NCBI GenBank assembly: GCA_038503035.1
Contig: JAVSML010000030.1
Coordinates: forward strand, 868,001-932,000
DNA length: 64,000 nucleotides
Source of the DNA: Crocodylus rhombifer
Taxonomy: Eukaryota; Chordata; Crocodylia; Crocodylidae
Direction: 5' to 3'
A program made the translations under genes and the position numbers. Under the pieces are notes generated by a model, which did not search any database, had not been told where the DNA came from, and saw only the letters and a program-made list of their open reading frames with translations. Of this stretch, positions 53,869 through 64,000 are shown piece by piece; the first letter of the stretch is position 1, and every line of letters begins with the position of its first letter.

Positions 53869-55146
53869 GTGGGCAAGGCAAGAGCCCCCAAGGGGACACT
53901 TGCCTGCCTGTACACTAATGCCAGGAGCCTGGGCAAAAAGCAGGAGGAGCTCATCCTCCTGCTCAGTGCAAAGAATTATGATGTCATTGGGATAACAGAG
54001 ACCTGGTGGGACTCCACCCATTACTGGACCACGGGTATAGAGGGCTATACCCTGTACAGGAGGGATCGTGTTGACAAAAGGGGAGGGGGTGTAGCTCTCT
54101 ATGTGAAGGAAAGCTACATGTCCCTGCAAGCTGATGTTGGCGACCGGCATGGACAGCTACAGACCCTCTGGGTAAAAATTCGTGGGGAATACGGCACAGG
54201 GGACACAACGGTGGGAGTCTACTACATACCTCCCACTCAAAGTCCTGAGCTTGACCAGGAGTTCGCCCGGGAACTGACTGAGGCCGCTTGCTCCAGGACC
54301 TTGGTTGTCATGGGTGACTTCAATTACCCGGACATCTCGTGGGAGGATCACTCAGCAAAATCCGAGCGGTTGCAAAGCTTTCTCTCATGCGTGGATGACC
54401 TCTACCTGACTCAAGAAGTCTATGGGCCAACGAGAGCCAAAGCGCTGCTCGACCTGGTACTGGCTACAGGGGATGACCTAATCGGCGACCTAGTGATCAA
54501 TGGCAAGCTGGGTGACAGTGACCACGACCTGATCACCTTCACCATCCGCTGTAAAGCTGGCAAGTCAGTCAGCAACACAGAAGTCCTTGACTTCAGAAAA
54601 GCCGACTTTGACAAGCTCAAGAGGCTTGTCAGTCAGGCCCTTAGGGACCATGACCACAGGGAGATGGGAGTACAAGAAGAGTGGTTGCTTCTCAAGGAAG
54701 CGATCCTCAATGCACAAGCTAAATCTATTCCAACACGGAGGAAAGGCAGCAAGAAGGCACAGCAGCCCTCCTGGCTCTCTAGGGACCTAGCGGACCTCCT
54801 CCGCCTAAAAAGGAAAGCCTACAAAGGATGGAGGACGGGATTCACCTCCAAGGAGAATTATTCTGCGCTGGTCCGGTCCTGCAGGGAGCAAACCAGGAAA
54901 GCCAAGGCTGCAACTGAACTCCAACTAGCTTCAAGCATCAAGGACAACAAAAAATCCTTTTTCAGATATGTGGGGAGCTGGACGAAAAGCAAGGGCAATG
55001 TTGGACCCCTGCTAAACCAGATGGGGCAACTGACAACTGATGCCCAGGAAAAAGCCAACCTATTAAATAGGTACTTTGCATCAGGATGCCCATGCCTGCT
55101 GTGGGACAGGGAGATCCGGGTGATGGGAATCCCCTACCCTCCATAA
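53869..55146 (+). pseudogene. CR1 ORF2 N-terminal part: intact APE endonuclease and linker
   Basis: A 425-codon open frame whose only candidate start here is a GTG at 53,869, with the real family start unknown. Endonuclease motifs by residue are YTNARS (Asn17), ITETWWD (Glu44), GGGVALYVKE (about 72-81), MGDFNYPDISW (Asp150, Asn152), YGPTRAKALLDL and KLGDSDHDL (Asp218, His219). All expected catalytic positions are present. The linker follows (EEWLLLKEAI, KSFFRYVGSW, NQMGQLTTDAQEKANLLN). The frame is broken near 55,081 by a small deletion of about 19-20 bp between two CATCAG words, and the RT then continues in another frame. Confidence 0.92.
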
Positions 55147-56645
55147 ATGCTGACCTCGTGAAGGAACATCTTGAGAAGCTGGATACCTTCAAGTCAGCCG
55201 GCCCTGACAATCTGCACCCCAGGGTACTCAAGGAGCTGGCGAGCGTCATAGCCCAGCCCCTGGCACGGACCTTTGAAAACTCCTGGTGCTCTGGTGTAGT
55301 GCCCGAAGACTGGAAGAAGGCCAATGTGGTGCTTATCTTCAAGAAAGGGAGAAGAGTGGATCCGGCTAACTACAGGCCCATTAGCCTGACTTCTATCCTG
55401 GGGAAGATCTTAGAAAAGTTTATTAAGGAGGCCATCCTTGAGGGACTGGCCCAGGCTAACATTCTAAGGGATAGCCAGCACGGGTTTGTTGTGGGTAGGT
55501 CTTGTTTGACCAATCTCATTTTCTTCTATGACCAGGTGACCTATCACCTGGACGAGGGAGAAGAGATTGAGGTCATATATCTTGACTTCGAAAAAGCTTT
55601 TGATCTGGTATCCCATGATCACCTCTTTGCCAAACTGGCCAGTTGTGGCCTTGGCTCCACCATGATCTGCTGGCTGGGAAATTGGATCCGTGGTTGGACC
55701 CAGAGGGTTGTAATTGGTGGCAGTCACTCATCGTGGTGCCCTGTGACCAGTGAGGTCCCTCAAGGCTCTGTCCTGGGACCCATACTGTTCAACATCTTCA
55801 TTAATGATGTGGACATTGGAGTCAGGAGTGGACTGGCCAAGTTCGCTGATGACACCAAACTTTGGGGCAAAGCATCCATGCCAGAAGACAGTTGGGTGAT
55901 CCAGGCTGACCTGGACATGCTCAGCAAATGGGCAGACAAGAACCTGATGGTGTTTAACACCGAAAAATGTAAGGTTCTCCACCTTGGGAGGAAAAACCTG
56001 CAGCATCCTTATAGGCTCGGCAGTGCTACGTTGGATAGCACTACAGAAGAAAGAGAATTGGGGGTCATCATTGACCACAAGATGAACATGAGCCTGCAGT
56101 GCGATGCTGTGGCTAGTAAAGTGACCAAAATGCTGGCGTGCATCCATAGATGCTTCTCGAGCAAATCCTGGGACATCATTCTCCCCTTGTACTCGGCCTT
56201 GGTGAGGCCGCAGCTGGAGTACTGCATCCAGTTTTGGGCTCCACAATTCAAAAAGGATGTGGAGAAGCTTGAGAGAGTCCAGAGGAGAGCTACGTGCCTG
56301 ATCAGAGGTCAGGAAAACAGATCTTACGATGACAGGCTGAGAGCCATGGGACTCTTTAGCCTGGAAAAGCGCAGGCTCAGGTGTGATCTGATGGCCACCT
56401 ATAAGTTTATCAGGGGTGACCACCAGGATCTGGGGGAACGTTTGTTCACCAGAGCGCCCCAAGGGATGACGAGGTCGAATGGTCACAAACTCCTGCAAGA
56501 CCGTTTCAGGCTGGACATAAGGAAGAAATTCTTTACTGTCCGAGTCCCCAAGGTCTGGAACAGTCTGCCATTGGAGGTGGTTCAAGCACCTACATTGAAC
56601 ACCTTCAAGAGTAAGTTGGATGCTTATCTTGCTGGGATCCTATAA
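55086..56645 (+). pseudogene. CR1 ORF2 C-terminal part: intact-looking reverse transcriptase
   Basis: A 519-codon open frame (apparent start ATG at 55,086, created by the break). Residues show AGPDNLHPR (38-46), VVPEDWKKANVVLIFKKGRR (71-90), NYRPISLTSILGK, FVVGRSCLTNL, IYLDFEKAFD (catalytic Asp167), SEVPQGSVLGP (the usual SGV reads SEV), FADD (Asp255, Asp256), NLMVFNTEKCKVLHLGRKN, RPQLEYCIQFWAPQFKKD, and the C-terminus SKLDAYLAGIL before TAA. There are no stops in the RT. Together with the preceding frame this is the most complete LINE protein in the window, separated from it only by the small frameshifting deletion. Confidence 0.93.
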
Positions 56646-56740
56646 CCCCAGCTGACTTCCTGCCCTTGGGGCAGGGGGCTGGACTCGATGATCTCTTGAG
56701 GTCCCTTCCAGCCCTGATGTCTATGAAATCTATGAAAATG

Positions 56741-57405
56741 GTATGTATCATACAGTTCAAATCACACAGCCTGGTGTGTGTGATGGATTCCTTCTCATGC
56801 CTTATTTACTGCCACTCCAATAGAGTTAGATTCCCAGTGCAGTCAGAGTAGCAACACTCTGTGGTACAACACTGTTTATAGTGGATATCATAAAGGAAGA
56901 CCTAGCATATAGCATAGATTTACTGTAAATCACCTATGTCTGGGATCTACAATTCCTGCTTTGTTATGTTATCAAACACATCATGCTTCAAGCAGTTAAC
57001 TGAGAACCATGCATATTTTGTCAATACCAAATTATTTAAATTTAAGATCAATGAACTTATTCAATCTACACATCAATACTAACATTATTTACATTACAAA
57101 TGCACATATAGAACAAAACATCAGGTCATTATCCAAAATATGTTTGTCTGCTCTTCAGGCTCAGAGATGTTTGTTGTGCTTTTAAATTCCATGAGAATTC
57201 TAAGAGAAACCATTGCAATACACCTACAAGGAATACAAAACATGTAATGGAACAGACCACACATGGGACAAAGTATTCAGATATAATTATTCTTGCTGTT
57301 CTGTGATACCACCACCATCTATAGTTCAGAGAGCAACCAGATGTTTTTGCATTGAAAATAGTTTTCTGACAGAAAGTCAGTGGTCCCTGTACAATAGCAT
57401 GTATA
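56741..57405. other. Unique AT-rich DNA, no gene seen
   Basis: No supported feature. Confidence 0.4.
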
Positions 57406-57413
57406 CTACATAT

Positions 57414-58318
57414 TAGGGCTGGGTGAATCTTCGGGTGCTGATTCAATTCAGAGGAGATTCAGCCCAATTTGGCAGCCAAATCTCTGAATCCGAATCGAAT
57501 CAGGAGACCATTGAAAAGGTCCAAATTGATTCGAAGCTCTTCAAATTGATTCAGAAAAGATTTGGAGAGATTTTGGGATTTGGGCATTCTCCACTCACCA
57601 CCCCAGGGAGCTGGACCCAGACTCGATGCCAATAAGTAGGGGGCAGGGCCTGGAGGAGGGGACCATGGGGGGACTCCCACCAGGACCCATACCCTGTCTG
57701 CTCCTCCAGCCCCCCTGAGCACCCATCGACCCCCACCCGCTCTCCCAGCCCCATCAATGGCTGGCCCACCCAACTCCAGCATCCCGGCTCTTTAAAAAAA
57801 AAGCTCCACACTCACCAGTTGCTGTAGCAGCCATCAGGGCTTCTGGGGGCTCATGATACAGCCCCCCACCATGCAGCACAGGGAAGCAGGAGGCAGCATG
57901 ATAGAGCCCCCCCCACACACCTAGCAGCAGCCAGAGAGTGCGGGGCTTTAAAAAAAAAGTGCTAGGATGCTGGGGCCAAGTGGGGCAGCCATTGACAGAG
58001 CTGGAAGAGTGGGCAAGAGATGAGAGCTCATGGCAGAGCCCCTTCACACACTGCAGGGCAGTAGGGAGCAATGGGGATTGCCCCCACCCCCCATACACAC
58101 ACACCTGGCAGCAGCTGGTGAGTGGAGGGCTTTTTTTTAAAAAAAAAGCCAGGACACTGGAACCAGGTGGGGCAGCTATTGACGGGGCTGGTAGAGCAGG
58201 TGGGGGATTGGGGCCTGTTTGATTTGGAGATTCAGCCAAATCAATTTGATCTGAATCACCAAATCGAATCACTGTCCCCTGAATCAGCCAAATCTGAATC
58301 CAAAGGAAATACTAGCCA
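57414..58318. mobile_element. Foldback hAT-like element, 0.9 kb
   Basis: The left end is TAGGGCTGGGTGAATCTTCG, related to the terminus of the 29,915 element. GAATC-type words dominate both ends in opposite orientation. The GC-rich middle contains an inverted pair: 'CCATCAATGGCTGGCCCACC'/'CTTTAAAAAAAAAGCTCCAC' faces 'AAAAAAAAAGCCAGGACACT'/'GTGGGGCAGCTATTGACGGG'. Possible flanks are CTACATAT (57406-57413) and CTTCACAT (58319-58326), 6 of 8. The right end is decayed, so superfamily and limit are tentative. The open frames inside are compositional. Confidence 0.65.
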
Positions 58319-58334
58319 CTTCACATAGGCCTAT

Positions 58335-58510
58335 GTACAGAAGGCAGGGCAGGGTGTCAGTTTAGGGACTAACTCATTCAGAAAGGCATAAACTTTCCTA
58401 GGCAACAGCTGTCTTCATTATAGCATCTAATGACATAAGCTGTTGCTTAGGGAAGCTTATGCCTCTCTGCATGACTTAGTTTCTAAGGTGCCTCCCTGCC
58501 CTGCCTTCAG
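58335..58510. repeat. Long palindrome (about 70-bp arms)
   Basis: The left arm, from AAGGCAGGGCAGGGTGTCAG through CAGAAAGGCATAAACTTTCC to AGGCAACAGCT, pairs with the right arm, from AGCTGTTGCTTAGGGAAGCT through TATGCCTCTCTGCATGACTT to CCCTGCCCTGCCTT. About 25 bases form the loop (TCTTCATTATAGCATCTAAT region). It looks like a foldback DNA element, and a related single arm lies at 1,064-1,200. Confidence 0.85.
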
Positions 58511-60879
58511 CCTGACTTCAGACTAGCAACTCACTACTTCTCTTTCTAGCTATGTATAAAAATGCACACATGCACCCTGCCATCCAGACTCTCCCATTCT
58601 TTGTGCATTTAGGCCTTAATGCACAATCAACTTATCATTGGTCACATTCAGAAGATAACATTTTATAAATATTCTGATAGGATTTTGGGTTTATTGATCA
58701 TTCTCTTAATTCAGGGCTGTCCAACTTGCAGCCCATGAGGGTTAACTTGAGGCCAGCAGGCTCCAGTCCAACCACCATTTGCCCCTATATTCCTGCTGTT
58801 ATCCAATGTGGGATCCTGCCTCCATTGTCCAGTTTCTGCTTCTTAACCCCACCCCTGGGTAGGTGCAGCCCACAGAGAACCCAGGGAGTCTGCATACCTG
58901 GATCAGTAGGATTGGGGGGGAGGGTTGTCGCTGGGCAAGTCCATATGGCATGCAGGCTGAGGAACCTGGGGCCCTTTCTCAGAGAATTGAGTTAACATTA
59001 AATAAGCTTTAAATAACATTACAGAAGAGCACAATGAATTGGTTTTTTAAAAAAAAACACAAATGAAAATAACAATTCCTTGGCTGGCAGGTTTTTGGAA
59101 AGTTTGTCTGTGGGTGTTCACATCAAACAACACCTGCTTTTTCTTAACTCACATTCTCTTCAGCTGTGCAATCCACTCCCCGTACCTGTACCTATATGGC
59201 AGCACATAACCAATTTGCATGCTGCCATGCCTTTGTTAATGTGACTGAACAATGTGCAGCTTGACACCTGCACATAGCCAAGACATAACCGATTTTAGTG
59301 CATTTGGGCATTAAAACTTTAAGTGGAAGAACAGCTTGATTTCTATTCCATTTCATTATGCACTCCCCTGTCTAAAAGTAACAGTTACTGCTGTAAAATT
59401 AAATTCGAAAAAAATATTATTAGCTCACAGTTTGTTTATTTCCTTTCACATGTTTTGCTAATACACCATTGCTGCTTCCTGCTAGAGCACAAATAATTTA
59501 CAAAGAAAAATAAAACATGAGTGTTAGGAACATGTTCAGTTCCTATTTATTGTGCAAATTTTTGAGGTGTTTTGGAGCAACAGCGTGAAACCTGACTTAC
59601 ATCATTCTGCTTTTACCAGGACTAGAACTTTTCAGGTTGTGAACCTTCTCAGGTTATCATATCTACACTGAGACAGACAACTTTCTTGAAGTTTCTGCTG
59701 CAGAATGGTGACCCTGCTCTTGGACCTCAACCCAAGACATAGCTTTAATCCTGCTACTCCCTGCATTATCACCACACTTCTCTTCTCTTTGGTGCTGTCC
59801 AGTTCTCTCTGCCACCATGCCTCTCCCCAAAATGCTATGCTTATCTGGCATAAGGTCAAAAGCAATTGCAAGATAGACAGTATTTGCAAATAAATGCATC
59901 CATTTGGGTGCTCTGAGAAAAGCATTCCTAAATGGGCCATGGCTTGTGCCTGGCAGTATGAAAATACTACCTAGAGCACAAACAAAAAGCATTTGTCTCT
60001 TTTCAACCTAATGGCTGCCATGGGGAGGACTTGTCAATCAAACTGTTTCCAAGTTGTGTTTTTTAGTTAAACACAGCTTGCAAGCAAAGTATCTGCTTTT
60101 CATGGAAAATTTTATTTTTCATTAAAAAAAACTATGTGTCAAAAAACTACACTAATTAAATTTAGTAAGAAACATAACAACAGCACTATTCATTAAAATG
60201 GCTGTACACACCTTCTGAGTAGGATTCATTACTATTCATGTGGCTCAGATGTTATCGTTGTCATTTCTGATTAAATATGTTTTGAAGTAAAAAAGCACTA
60301 TTGTCAAGCTTTTCAACAGCTTACAGGACTGAAAATTCTTATGAACCGTCATCCACCTATATTCAGGGAAAAAAGCTGAACAGGGATTCTTGAGAAGGTA
60401 GAGAAAATCATCCCAATAGCTCTTGGGCATGCTTGGTTGCCTCTTATAAAATACCAAAGCATTCTATGCTAATGGCTGAACATACAATAGCTTACAATAT
60501 CCTCAGCAATGCATTTGGCAATTACTCCAGAATTATTTTATAAAAGGTAACTGACAGGATGACTTACAATGAATGATCAAATTTGCATCCTGGCCTAATG
60601 GACTCTCTCTCCTTTAACAAGCAGCTTCTCAGCATCTTTGCAAACAGTAGAACTCGTCTTACTAAAGACCCTCAAGCCAGGAGGGCCCACACAAAGAGGA
60701 TTCATCAGGAAACTTGCCAAAATACAGTAATGGGAAGAAAAAGCCTAATTGCCTCACAGGTGAATTCCTCAAGTACTGATCTGAGCTGTAATGTCTTTAA
60801 AGAACTCAAGCAGTTGTTTTAATGTCATTTCATTTAAAACTTTAAGTGCAGACACTTAAGGAAAAGAATTCCCCAGTTC
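58511..60879. other. Unique DNA, no gene seen
   Basis: Open frames up to about 110 codons occur on the minus strand near 59.6-60.0 kb, without domain or splice support. Confidence 0.4.
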
Positions 60880-61010
60880 TAGCCTGTCTAATAGCTCTTT
60901 ATGTTTGAATGACTGACACCTGTTAGTGTAATTAGATAATTAGTTTACTTTGCATTATTAAGGAAAAGATCTGAAATGATAAAAGCCCTAACAGAGCTGG
61001 AGGGGGTTAT
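60880..61010. other. Possible conserved non-coding element (speculative)
   Basis: An AT-rich block packs homeodomain-type cores (GTAATTAGATAATTAG), an E-box-like CACCTG (GACACCTGTTAG) and an octamer-like TTTGCATTA within about 60 bp, in a repeat-poor stretch. This is only suggestive. Conservation was not tested. Confidence 0.2.
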
Positions 61011-62219
61011 TTTTTCACCTTCTTCTGTGGTTTAACTGAGAGGATAAAGAGATGAGGTACAGAAACATATGTTTCTAACCTTCTCAAAGATAGGCCCATT
61101 GTGGATTTTTTTTCGCTTGTGAAGCAGGGCCCTAGTGTGGTGTTATCCATTTTCAAACATTTATTTTCCCTCCTCTGCATTTCAAATTTTCACACATCTC
61201 TGCACTTCCTAATTTTGATAAGAAGCAGAAAGTGGTTTATAGAAATACTCTAATAAAAGACCCTTTTGGTATTTTCAGCTTGGCAAAACCAAAATGATAG
61301 GAGAAATCTCATAAGACCTATTCTTAAAATATTTTCAACCTGATTTACATAATAAAAAAGTTACTGATAAACTTTTCTGTGCTCCTCTGAACCAAACCTT
61401 TTGCGAGTCACCCTCCTGTAGAGGCCTTTCATTTTTAACACATTCCCTGTCACATGTATAGTGCTGCCAATCTGCATGTACCAATACAATGCATTTAGAG
61501 AACTAATAAATAACTTCCTGAGCTTTGAAACACCTGGCATAACAACAGATGTGCTGATGGATGACCTAATATGTTACACTTTGTTATGCAGAAGAGGGGT
61601 ATAGCCTATCAGCATTATCCTGGTGGACTCCAAGGAGCTCATTTTAAAAGGAAAACCAATTTTAACATTAGAACAAAAGCAATAGGGTGGAGCACTGTCA
61701 GAGAGATGTATTATTGTACTAGAGCTTCTGCTTCTAGGTAGAGCCACTGCATTTGGATGAGAGCATTGACCTTTTCTTAAAGAAAAGGATTTCAAATCTG
61801 AAATGGTGAGAGAAAGAGGAAAGAAGGTTAACATTTGAGGTGGTCTTCAAAACTGAATTACTAACTGAATTATCCCAAGCAACTGGTTGGTGGAAGAGTA
61901 ATGTCTAGATGACTTGCTCTGTTCCTGTCACCCAATGTTTAAGAAATTTAAAAATGCCATAAGAGAAACATCACTCTCAGCCTATACATTTATAAAGATG
62001 TACCAGTGATAATGCAGCATAAATTGAGTGGTATTAATTGTATTCATTACGTTACTCAATGTGTAATATCTATGGATACCTCAAGAATAATGCAATAAGC
62101 ACTCTAGATAGAAAGGTCCTAGGAGGCCATTTCTTATTTGTCTAAACAGGTTGAACAAGTAGGAGTAGAAAATAAAGAGGTCCATACAGTGGGGGAATAG
62201 GTTGTCTACTAGCTCTATT
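61011..62219. other. Unique DNA, no gene seen
   Basis: No supported feature. Confidence 0.4.
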
Positions 62220-62430
62220 CAGCTCTGACTGCCAAATGTTTGCTATGTGATATTGAGCAAATCATGTGACCTTCTCTCTGCCTTACTTATAAAACCTGTA
62301 AAAGAGATGATAATCTCTTAACTCACCAATGTATTCAGCGCCTCCACTAGTGCTTAGAAAGTATTTCTGAGATCCTCAGGGAAAGATGCCATGGGTGTAT
62401 AAAGTACGGTTGTTATTAGTCTAACTAAAA
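62220..62430 (+). repeat. MIR SINE
   Basis: CTCTGACTGCCAAATGTTTG, CTATGTGATATTGAGCAAAT, CATGTGACCTTCTCTCTGCC, AAAACCTGTAAAAGAGATGA and AGTGCTTAGAAAGTATTTCT, in order, follow MIR (tgctatgtgaccttgggcaagtcact.aacctctctgtgcct...ctgtaaaatggggataat...gcgcttagaacagtg) almost to its 3' end. Confidence 0.82.
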
Positions 62431-63300
62431 TGGCCTAGACATTGCTCCACACAATCACTTGACCTGAACTGTAATTATCATGCCGACAAAGTTTGACTAT
62501 ATCTGCATTAAAGAGCTGGGGGTTTATTAGGAACTTTTTTTAATGGTATATATATGAAGATGGGATATTAGAAGGAAAGGTCTGAAATACTCTTAGTAAT
62601 GGGAGTGTTGTGAGGCTCATGGAGTGGGTAGATAATTACATGCCTAGGAAACACCTAACTTCTCCCGTTTTCTTAAGTAATTCACTGCTCTAATTAGAAG
62701 CAACCAAAGAGAACTTATAACAAAGAACAGTCTTTATGATGTATGACAGTCATTTCAACTTGTCTCTGAGTCTGACAAAGGCAACATTAAGCCTCTGACA
62801 TCAGGTGAATAAAACTACAAAGTCCTTCCTGAAGATGGTTATGTAAGAAAGAAGTTTGTGTGAGGTGGGGGAAGGGATCTTGTGGTAGTGGTGTGCTGGA
62901 TGCAGGCAATGTTGAATATGTCACTGTCTTAAAAAGTGTCATTGTATACATCTCCCTCTAATTTGCACTTGAAAGACTTAGTGAGTACAAAAGAGGTCAT
63001 GTATAAAACGGGTGTAAAATTTCATTTTGGACAGCAAGTGTAAGGGAGTTGGGTAGCACCTTCTCCCTTCTCTCTCAGCCTCAAAATAATGCACATCTAC
63101 TTCTTGCAGTGATAAGTATGTTAAAAATATAGAGACAAATCAAACTGAGAGATTTAAGCAATTTAATAAACAAATAATGACAGACATAACTTTCTATTTA
63201 CATGATGGACAGCAGCACAGAGACCCTCGTGAACCGTCTGGCAGTTTTAAGGTCCAGGTTCTCTGTTACAACTTCATTGCACAAGTCAGGTAGTGCATGT
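62431..63300. other. Unique DNA, no gene seen
   Basis: No supported feature. Confidence 0.4.
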
Positions 63301-63790
63301 TAAGCAAAGAGAGCTAACAGGCACATCCAGATGAGCGGTAATGTGTGCTTTGCAGAACCTCAAAAGCTTTTGAGGTCCTGGAAAATGTACACGGTGCATG
63401 TGAAAAAGTTCTCCACACTGCAGAGCCAAAATTACATACCAGGAAATCCCGGTACCTAAAAAACCTGTGTCAGAAAAAAGTGGGGCAGCGTGCACCACCC
63501 AAAACCAGCGCCTGGCCTGCCTCAGCCATACCCCAGCTGCTAGCCAGCTCGGCATGCCCAGATCACTGTCTGTGCCGTCCTGGGAAGCTCCCAGGACTCC
63601 AAGTAAGTAGTCTCCCCTATCCCACCCATCCTCCCCTAGCCCACCCAGGCAACTTGCCACATGCCAAAGTATGCTTGCAGGGGCATTCCCCAGGGAAAAG
63701 TTGCAGCAGCACAACTATATGCCACTACTATTTTTCCCTTGGTAAACACGTGCACACTCATGGGGACCTGCCCAGTGAAGCTATAATCAG
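63301..63790. repeat. Unclassified repeat-like block, part shared with 15.5 kb
   Basis: A GC-richer block. Its part at 63,650-63,690 resembles 15,567-15,606 (a 'CCAAAG...GCAGGGGCAT' core in the same orientation). CAAAAGCTTTTG at 63,361 is a short perfect palindrome. The frames on both strands (142 and 208 codons) overlap each other and have no domain. The limits are guesses. Confidence 0.35.
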
Positions 63791-64000
63791 GGTCAATAAG
63801 GGAACGAGTCAGAACATCAGGGCTGCTCAATTTATGGTAGCTGTCAACAGCCCCAAAAAACTGAAAATTCAGCCAAAGACTTATATGGCAAAGAAACAAC
63901 CTGGCCATGCTGTCTGGCAGAAAAGAGGGGGAGCTATGGATGAGAGTCATGATTACTGTGGGGTTCAGTGACCCTCCCATTGACAGATATGTTAGCCTCA

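Larger units (their letters stand above)
53640..56740 (+). mobile_element. CR1 LINE family A, 3.1 kb copy with near-complete ORF2
   Basis: It starts in ORF1 (KVFVVGNSILRGTEG, esterase block 1) and loses most of ORF1 by an internal deletion around 53,765. It then carries EN, linker, RT, the C-terminus and the 3' UTR (TGACTTCCTGCCCTTGGGGC, AGGTCCCTTCCAGCCCTGAT), and ends CTATGAAATCTATGAAAA near 56,740. The left boundary is uncertain by some tens of bases. Confidence 0.92.

Noticed and set aside
55728..56585. 285-codon open frame on the minus strand across the CR1 RT
   Set aside because: It is the antisense shadow of the RT. Similar antisense frames occur opposite every family A copy because of the codon composition of the RT. 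There is no domain or start context of its own.
59632..59992. Minus-strand open frames of 102 and 109 codons in a repeat-poor stretch
   Set aside because: Two different frames overlap. There is no splice-bounded reading or recognisable protein family, so chance is the simplest explanation.
63286..63980. 142- and 208-codon opposed frames near the right edge
   Set aside because: They overlap on opposite strands in a GC-rich repeat-like block, with no domain. I do not call a gene.
1..64000. CRISPR array, operon, bacterial promoter or phage features
   Set aside because: No regular repeat-spacer array and no compact gene arrangement. The content is typical vertebrate repeat-rich DNA.

Overview
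The window looks like intergenic or intronic DNA from a sauropsid vertebrate, most likely a crocodilian, with a turtle as the second choice. The reasons are many CR1 LINEs of several ages, MIR-type core SINEs, an ancient L3/CR1-like LINE, many small non-autonomous hAT and foldback elements, no L1 or Alu, and no recognisable host gene. The species assignment is inferred from repeat style and was not tested by alignment. I found no confident host exon, RNA gene or CRISPR array. Nearly every coding-looking stretch belongs to a LINE.

I use three working labels for CR1 lineages, based on 3' tails and protein wording. Family A has a tail like TATGAAATCTATGAAA. Family B has a tail like AAACTATGAAACTATGAA and a glycine-rich RT variant. 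Family C is older, with ATGATT-type or decayed ends. Family A copies lie at 6768-8609 (-), 26316-29353 (+, split), 27181-29305 (-) and 53640-56740 (+); 35640-36302 (+) is A-like. Family B copies lie at 38136-42018 (+), 43417-43830 (+), 47735-48770 (-) and 49187-52342 (an inverted pair). Family C or older pieces lie at 12338-12604 (-), 20740-22560 (+, split), 35255-35384 (+), 42500-43416 (+) and 52434-53118 (-). The best reading frames are the family A RT at 27448-29305 and the EN and RT frames at 53869-56645. The 38-kb copy keeps a CR1 ORF1 esterase domain.

Layout. 1-6.7 kb is mostly unique AT-rich DNA with a textbook hAT MITE at 468-648. 6.7-13.5 kb holds a CR1, a MIR split by a foldback MITE, a hAT element and an antisense RTE-like LINE fragment. 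16-23 kb has a 1.1 kb hAT element, several 'TGTCTACA' foldback MITEs and an ancient LINE. 26.1-29.7 kb is a three-level nest: MITE, interrupted by CR1-A(+), interrupted by CR1-A(-). 29.9-31.5 kb is a 1.56 kb hAT foldback with a perfect 8-bp target duplication. 35-44 kb is CR1-rich. One MITE there is split at 38135/43831 by a 5.7 kb composite that looks like a CR1 3' transduction. 47.7-56.7 kb holds four more CR1 units, including a head-to-head pair that fits twin priming. 57.4-58.5 kb has two more foldback elements, and 58.5-64 kb is mostly unique with one MIR.

The most useful signals are structural: a layered insertion history that gives relative ages, a candidate CR1 3' transduction, a candidate CR1 twin-priming inversion, a CR1 with an internal non-identical duplication, and two CR1-A copies sharing the same one-base frameshift near the ORF2 end.
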